A stretch of 64,000 nt of DNA, from the NCBI RefSeq assembly GCF_902686445.1, contig NC_062213.1, positions 60,640,991 through 60,704,990 on the forward strand, in the 5' to 3' direction. Of this stretch, positions 59,115-64,000 are shown in pieces (position 1 is the stretch's first letter; each line of letters starts with the position of its first letter). Both the position numbers and the translations under genes were made by a program. The notes beneath the pieces are model-generated. The model did not search any database and had not been told where the DNA came from. It saw only the letters and a list, made by a program, of their open reading frames with translations. Origin of the DNA: Sciurus carolinensis. Its lineage: Eukaryota > Chordata > Mammalia > Rodentia > Sciuridae.

Positions 59115-61215
59115 TAAACTGGTAAATTTCTTGTGATTTTTTTATGCGTCATTATGTAACCAATATTGTATCTACTGTAGGGAAAATGTGTTTCAGGCTT
59201 GAGTTTATTTTTTACTTCAAAAGAGGACTTGATTTAATTATTGGCACAGGTTATCCTAAGGATTTCACACTTTTAAGGATACTCTGGTAAATTACTACAG
59301 ACTATAAATTACTCTTCATCTTTATGTCCAAATTAAATTCAGAATGGCTACTTATTGACATCATCAGGTGTTACATAAAATATATTAAAACTTTCTTCAG
59401 CCATTAGCCATTCACCAAATTTTTTCTGTATTGGAATATCTAATAAAGTAGAAAATTTTAACTTGTGAAAAAATATATTTCAAATCTGATTATGATATAG
59501 AAATATTAGAAATTCTTGGTCAGATCAATAAATCATCCTGTACTTCGTAGTGTTAAACCTTGATCAAAATTATTTTCAGGGTTTAAAAATTACTGCAAAA
59601 GTTGATGGCACTGTTTGGAGTAATGAAGATGTCGATGATGTTATTTGTTTTCATATAATATAGTATTCATTAATTGGATAAAAATAAAACTTTCAAATTT
59701 TATTCAACTTCATGTACTCATTTTAGTATACAGTGATGAAATTTGGAAAAGGTCAGTGTTTGCAGCATTCATGCAGGATTTCTGATTTTGCAGTTTTGAT
59801 CATATTTCTGTCTACTTTCTTTGACCTTAAGTAATCTTATTTTTTAAAAATCCTGTTATCACATGAGTGAGTACCTTTTATCTGCTTTATTATTTCAGCA
59901 ACATATTTGTAAAATGAGTCCTGTTTCTTTATGCCATCCATGATGTGCTCAAAGTATTCCAGATGCATAATAAGAGCATATTCTCTTCCAGCATCCTGCC
60001 TCAAGGGCCCGCCCATTCTGCTTGGTCCAGCTTTCCTGTGTCAAGCCATAGAGTTTACCTGGGCAGGGAGCTTAGGAAAAGATCACTTAGAACCTACTAT
60101 ATTTGGGCAAAATATTAAACTCAGTTTTAGGTTCTTCCTCCATGAAACAGATAATATTATTAGAAAATCATAATAGGGAGTACAGGAAGGAAAAATAACT
60201 TTTACATTTAAAAACTGAGAAGCAAAATGGGAATGTATAATTTTTTTTCCAGATGACTTTATCTTCACCTACAGAGGCAAGAAAATGAAACAGTCAGGGA
60301 TAATTTGCCAAAAGGAAAAATAGAGAAAGTTGAATTTCTCTGCACAAAGAAAACACACAGACAAATTGGAGTAAAGGAGATCAGAGAAGAAGTCAGGTGA
60401 GTGGGTAGACAACTGAAGGACTAATTAACTGTGTTTAGACAAAGAGGTGAATGGCTGTGAACAAGTAGATTGAGATTTTCCCAGTGATGGGTAATTCTAA
60501 AGAACAGTGGAGTGACGCAAGGTAACCCTATTGCCCCCAAACTTAATAGATTCTCTTTCACACAGAACTTCCTGTTGTGAATTTTGTCTGGGAAATCATG
60601 CATAGAGGACAATTGGGAACCACTTCTGGCCCAGGAAAGAGGAAAGGACCCTGCTAATGATATGCAGTAATACACCATTGAGAATGGGGAGACAGGAAGC
60701 TGAAGAAATAACTGACTTTGAGAAAGGACATGCAGAAACCATCTGGAGGTCATCAAACTCCCAAGGGAATTTGAAATAGAAGGTTTAAACCAATTGTCTA
60801 TAAATCCCAAAGGTCAGAGTGACTGCAGTGACATCTGTATTACTTAAAGATTCAAGAGTCCCTAATTAAAATATGCAGTACTGAATGAAACAAAATTTGA
60901 AATAAACTCATAGAGTTTTAGGAATTATTTGTCCACATTGCTGGAAATAATTCAGGAAAAATCAAATAATTTATTTATTAAAGAAATTTATCTCTGGATT
61001 TGAATCATTTCTAATTATAACAAATGTTTTAATATTATGTCTGTTATTTATAAATGTATGTGATGTGGATTATCTATACACATGTAAATGCCAAGCCACA
61101 AATCAAATTCATTGACATTCCATTATTCAATACATTCTTACCAAATTCCAAAAATATCATAGCATGTGGACATTAGCAGATGGCTCTTTCTCTGGAAACT
61201 TACTCCATGGGTGAG
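59115..61215. other. non-coding DNA, nothing firmly recognised
   Basis: The longest ORF is 129 codons on the minus strand (60421-60810) without any recognisable motif or codon pattern that would support a gene. No mobile element recognised. Confidence 0.4.
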
Positions 61216-61219
61216 AACA

Positions 61220-61440
61220 CCCAACTTCCCAGCACGCTCTGACCCCCTTTGCTTCCTTTTTTTCCCTCTGAAGCTCACTATGTTTCCCACTTGTTTACTT
61301 ATTATTTGACAGTTTTCCCTCCATATAAGCTTCTTTAAGTGAAGAATTTATTCTGTTTTCTTTGGTACTGTTTCTCTAGAAATGTTTCTCATATAGAAAA
61401 CATTCAGTGAATATTTGCTAATTAAATAAGGTAATGAAAG
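61220..61440 (+). mobile_element. L2-like 3' fragment
   Basis: ATGTTTCCCACTTGTTTACT, TATAAGCTTCTTTAAGTGAA and CATTCAGTGAATATTTGCTA match the end of L2 ('ttcaataaatatttgttgaat'). Confidence 0.5.
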
Positions 61441-61714
61441 AGTCCTTAACTGAGACTGGCATTAGGAAATGGCACACCTTATGTTCCATCAGCCCTTTTC
61501 TTAAAATTGTCCTAGGTCCTGTGTTGCTTGCTTGCCTGGTATGATATCCTTGACCTATTTGTGCTGCATTCATCATGTTTTATAAATGGGACCTTGTTAC
61601 ACACAAAACATTCTCATCATTTCCACCCACACTTATTTTAAACTTTCATTTTAAAGAACAAATCTTTTGAAGATTTTACTTTTTAGAAAGATGTTTTGCA
61701 ACATGGTAATATCT

Positions 61715-62063
61715 TTGTCTCTTCAGGCTTCTATAACAAAATATGCTTCACTGGCTAAGCTATAGACATTTATTCCTTACACTGCAGGAAGTTGGGAAGT
61801 CCAGGATAGAGAAGCCAGAATCTACAATGTGTAGTGAAAGTCCATCTCTCATAATGGTCCCTTCCTGTGTAGCCTCACACAGTAAAGGACAAATCAGTTC
61901 CCTCAGGCCTCTAGTAAAAGGGCACTAACTGGCTAATGAGGACTCCACCCTCATGAACTAATCATCCCCCCAAAGTCCCCACCTTTTAAAACTACTGCAT
62001 TAAGGGTTAGATATCAACCTGCAAACTGGTGAATGAGGGACACAACCATTTAGACCATAGCAG
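61715..62063 (-). mobile_element. MaLR LTR (MST/MLT1 type), minus strand
   Basis: GGCTTCTATAACAAAATATG, AGAGAAGCCAGAATC, GACTCCACCCTCATGAACTA, CAAAGTCCCCACCTTTTAAA and TTTAGACCATAGCA are in the reverse order typical of this LTR group. No internal region. Confidence 0.75.
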
Positions 62064-62439
62064 ATGATAAGACCTTTTACTTAACTTGTAAATGGTAGTA
62101 CTTGCTCAAATTCAATCGCTTCATTTAAAAAATGTTAGAGTTTAATTTCTATGCCAGGAATATGGTGGGGATTGACCCTGTCACTGGACCTTTGCTGTCA
62201 GGAACCAGTTTGTTTTCTTTCTTCTCTGGAATTCTCAGTTGCTGTCTTTGATGCCCCTAACCTGTTGCTGTCACCAGGTCTTTGCAGTTGGCAAGTGTCT
62301 CCCCCTATGAAAACTGTTCCAGTGACTCCTCCAGGCATCTCCCTCTTCTACTACAAGGTTGCTCTGAAGTTAATGAAGGTAACACTTCAGGGATGCTCCC
62401 TTGCATAGCTCTTTCCAAGTCCCTGTGCTTAATTTTGTA

Positions 62440-62700
62440 TTTATAGCTTTTGTTGTCCTTCTTAAAGCCTCCTCCTTTCTGAAGCCCTTCCCCTACCACT
62501 TCCATAATGATGTCAAGTTGTGTAAGCTTCAGCCTCCATTTAACCCCACCTGTTCTTTACTCTATGTTATCATAGATATTTGTTTATTTATCATACTATT
62601 TGTGCAGATTTTAAACTCCTCAGGCCTAGAGATCATTTCATATCACTTCTATCCTGGGTATGTGGCACAGAGCTGAGTGTGCAGTGGTACTCAGTCAGTT
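62440..62700 (+). mobile_element. L2 3' fragment
   Basis: CTTTCTGAAGCCCTTCCCC, TTGTTTATTTATCATACTAT, CAGGCCTAGAGATCATTTCA and GTGGCACAGAGCTGAGTGTG follow the L2 3' end. ORFs across it (62401-62676, 62580-62840) are not supported as genes. Confidence 0.6.
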
Positions 62701-62817
62701 TCTATGGGAATAACTTTTTGAGAAAAAGAGGCTCCCCATTTCCACAATTTCATCTCACTACCCTCTCGACTTATAACAAAAGTCTACTTGTTTCCTTTCT
62801 GCAAAACCATTCAAAAG

Positions 62818-63692
62818 TTTTCTTCTGGAAATACGAATAGTCAGCAAATACATGAAAAAATGTTCTGTATCTCTAACAACTGGAGAAATGCAAATTAAAA
62901 CCATGCTGAGATTTTATCTCACTCCAGTAAAAATGTAAATTATCAAGAATATAGGTAACAATAAATGTTGACAAGGATGTGGGGAAAATGGTACACTCAT
63001 GCATTACTGGTGGTACTGCAATTTGGTGCAACTACTCTGGAAAACAGTATGGAGAGTCTTCAAAAAACTAGGAATGGAACCATAATTTGACCCAGTTATA
63101 CCACTCCTTGGTATATGACCAAAGGACTTAAAAGCAGCATACTACAGTGACACAGTCACATTAATATTTATAGCAACTCAATTCACGATAGCTAAGCTAT
63201 GGAACCAACCTAGGTGCCTATCAACAGATGAATTGATAAAGAAAATGTGGTATATATACAGAATGGAATATTACTTAGCTATAAAGAAGAATGACTTTAT
63301 GACATTAACCTATCAATGAATGAATCTGGAGAATATCATGCTAAGTGAAATAAGCCAATCCCCAGAAGACAAAGGTTGAATGTCTTCTCTGATATGTGGA
63401 TGATAACACACAACAAGGTGGGAAGGTGTAGGGGGAAAGAACAGAAGTTGAGTGGATTAGATAAAGGGAAGGGGGGGATAGGAATAGGGAAGACAGTGGA
63501 ATGAATCTGACATAACTTTCCTATGTACATGTATGAATACACAACATTAAATCTCAAAATTGTGTGAATCCACATGACTGGGATCCTAATTAGAATAAGA
63601 TATACTCCATGTTTGTATAAATGTGTCAAAATAGACTGCCATGTATAATTGAAAAGAACAAATAAAAACTTTAAAAATAAATTTTCTTCTGG
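62818..63692 (+). mobile_element. 5'-truncated L1 with 11-bp TSD
   Basis: TTTTCTTCTGG flanks it at 62818-62828 and 63682-63692. Inside is the L1 ORF2 C-terminal text (ACAAGGATGTGGGGAAAATG, GAATGGAATATTACTTAGCT), the 3' UTR with a G-rich block near 63.45 kb and an AAGAACAAATAAAAAC end. ORF2 is broken. The minus-strand ORF at 63336-63629 is a shadow of the 3' UTR. Confidence 0.9.
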
Positions 63693-63779
63693 TGAATTAT
63701 CAGCTTAAGAAAGAACAATTACATTTTTTTCTGTTTTTAAGTCTAAGTTAAACTAGTTTTAATGTGAGCCCGGAGTCAT

Positions 63780-63888
63780 GAAGAAAGGAGTGAATTTCTT
63801 AGTGCTAGATCTGAATCAGTCACCTATTTTTTGATTATAGAGAGATTGTTTTCCATCTGTAAGCTTCGGTTTCCTTATTTATAAAAAT
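63780..63888 (+). mobile_element. MIR-like fragment
   Basis: TCTGAATCAGTCACCTATTT and TCTGTAAGCTTCGGTTTCCT resemble the MIR core with 'cctcagtttcctcatctgt'. Confidence 0.45.
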
Positions 63889-63909
63889 AAACAAGCAAAC
63901 AAACAAACT
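63889..63909. repeat. (AAAC)n short tract
   Basis: AACAAGCAAACAAACAAAC next to the MIR-like fragment. Confidence 0.85.
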
Positions 63910-64000
63910 AAAGGGAAGGAGGGGTTGGGGGAGGAGCAATATTTGTCCTGGTATAGTCACAAGCTTTTCTGTAATCAGATGAAATTATATATATATGAAA

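Noticed and set aside
60421..60810. 129-codon minus-strand ORF
   Set aside because: A chance-length ORF in otherwise non-coding DNA; no motif, signal peptide pattern or splice context that I could support.
1..64000. CRISPR arrays, bacterial operons, phage or toxin-antitoxin modules
   Set aside because: No regular spacer-repeat arrays and no dense ORFs with ribosome-binding sites; SINEs, L1 and LTRs show this is mammalian nuclear DNA.

Overview
The window is nuclear DNA of a mammal, most likely a squirrel-family rodent (Sciuridae; genus not resolvable from this). The best marker is a set of dimeric SINEs with a 7SL-derived B1-like left half and a tRNA-derived ID right half (B1-dID type), plus single ID elements, together with rodent-type L1, MaLR LTRs and an IAP-like LTR. 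The DNA is AT-rich. I could support no intact protein-coding gene, rRNA, functional tRNA, CRISPR array or operon. The window reads as intergenic or deep intronic DNA dominated by layered retrotransposons, and nearly every ORF longer than 100 codons falls inside a repeat or pseudogene.

Layout. 0-1.3 kb: a B1-dID SINE and a 5'-truncated L1, both minus strand. 1.3-13 kb: mostly single-copy-looking AT-rich DNA with old L1M, MIR-like and MaLR fragments and two SINEs. 13.1-13.9 kb: an IAP-like solo LTR (minus). 14.2-16.1 kb: a MaLR LTR, then a minus-strand L1 that keeps its 5' end but stops inside ORF1, flanked by a perfect 15-bp target-site duplication (TSD). 17.4-19.3 kb: two parallel ancient L1M 3' ends, the first carrying a 97-bp L1 insertion with its own TSD. 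22.0-24.1 kb: a processed HSPA8 (Hsc70) pseudogene with 5' UTR, 3' UTR and TSD. 26.07-32.71 kb: a full-length but inactivated L1 (plus) whose 5' UTR holds about ten 68-bp monomers. 33.8-38.7 kb: three pieces of older L1, interrupted by a 675-bp polyadenylated retrocopy containing MER2-like and MIR-like sequence. 38.8-44.3 kb: MaLR LTRs with 5-bp TSDs, another solo LTR, and an ancient L1M used twice as an insertion target. 44.9-64 kb: sparse SINEs, L1 tails, L2, MIR and MLT1-like fragments, ending with an 850-bp L1 3' end with TSD.

The elements do not form a pathway. What links them is L1 machinery: L1 EN/RT activity would account for the L1 copies, the B1-dID and ID SINEs, the HSPA8 retrocopy and the MER2/MIR retrocopy, several with TSDs still readable. 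I did not find a new gene system. The most interesting items are the L1 insertion apparently primed inside ORF1 rather than at a poly(A) tail, the monomeric L1 5' UTR, and the noncoding retrocopy. Family names were assigned from memory of consensus sequences, without a database search.
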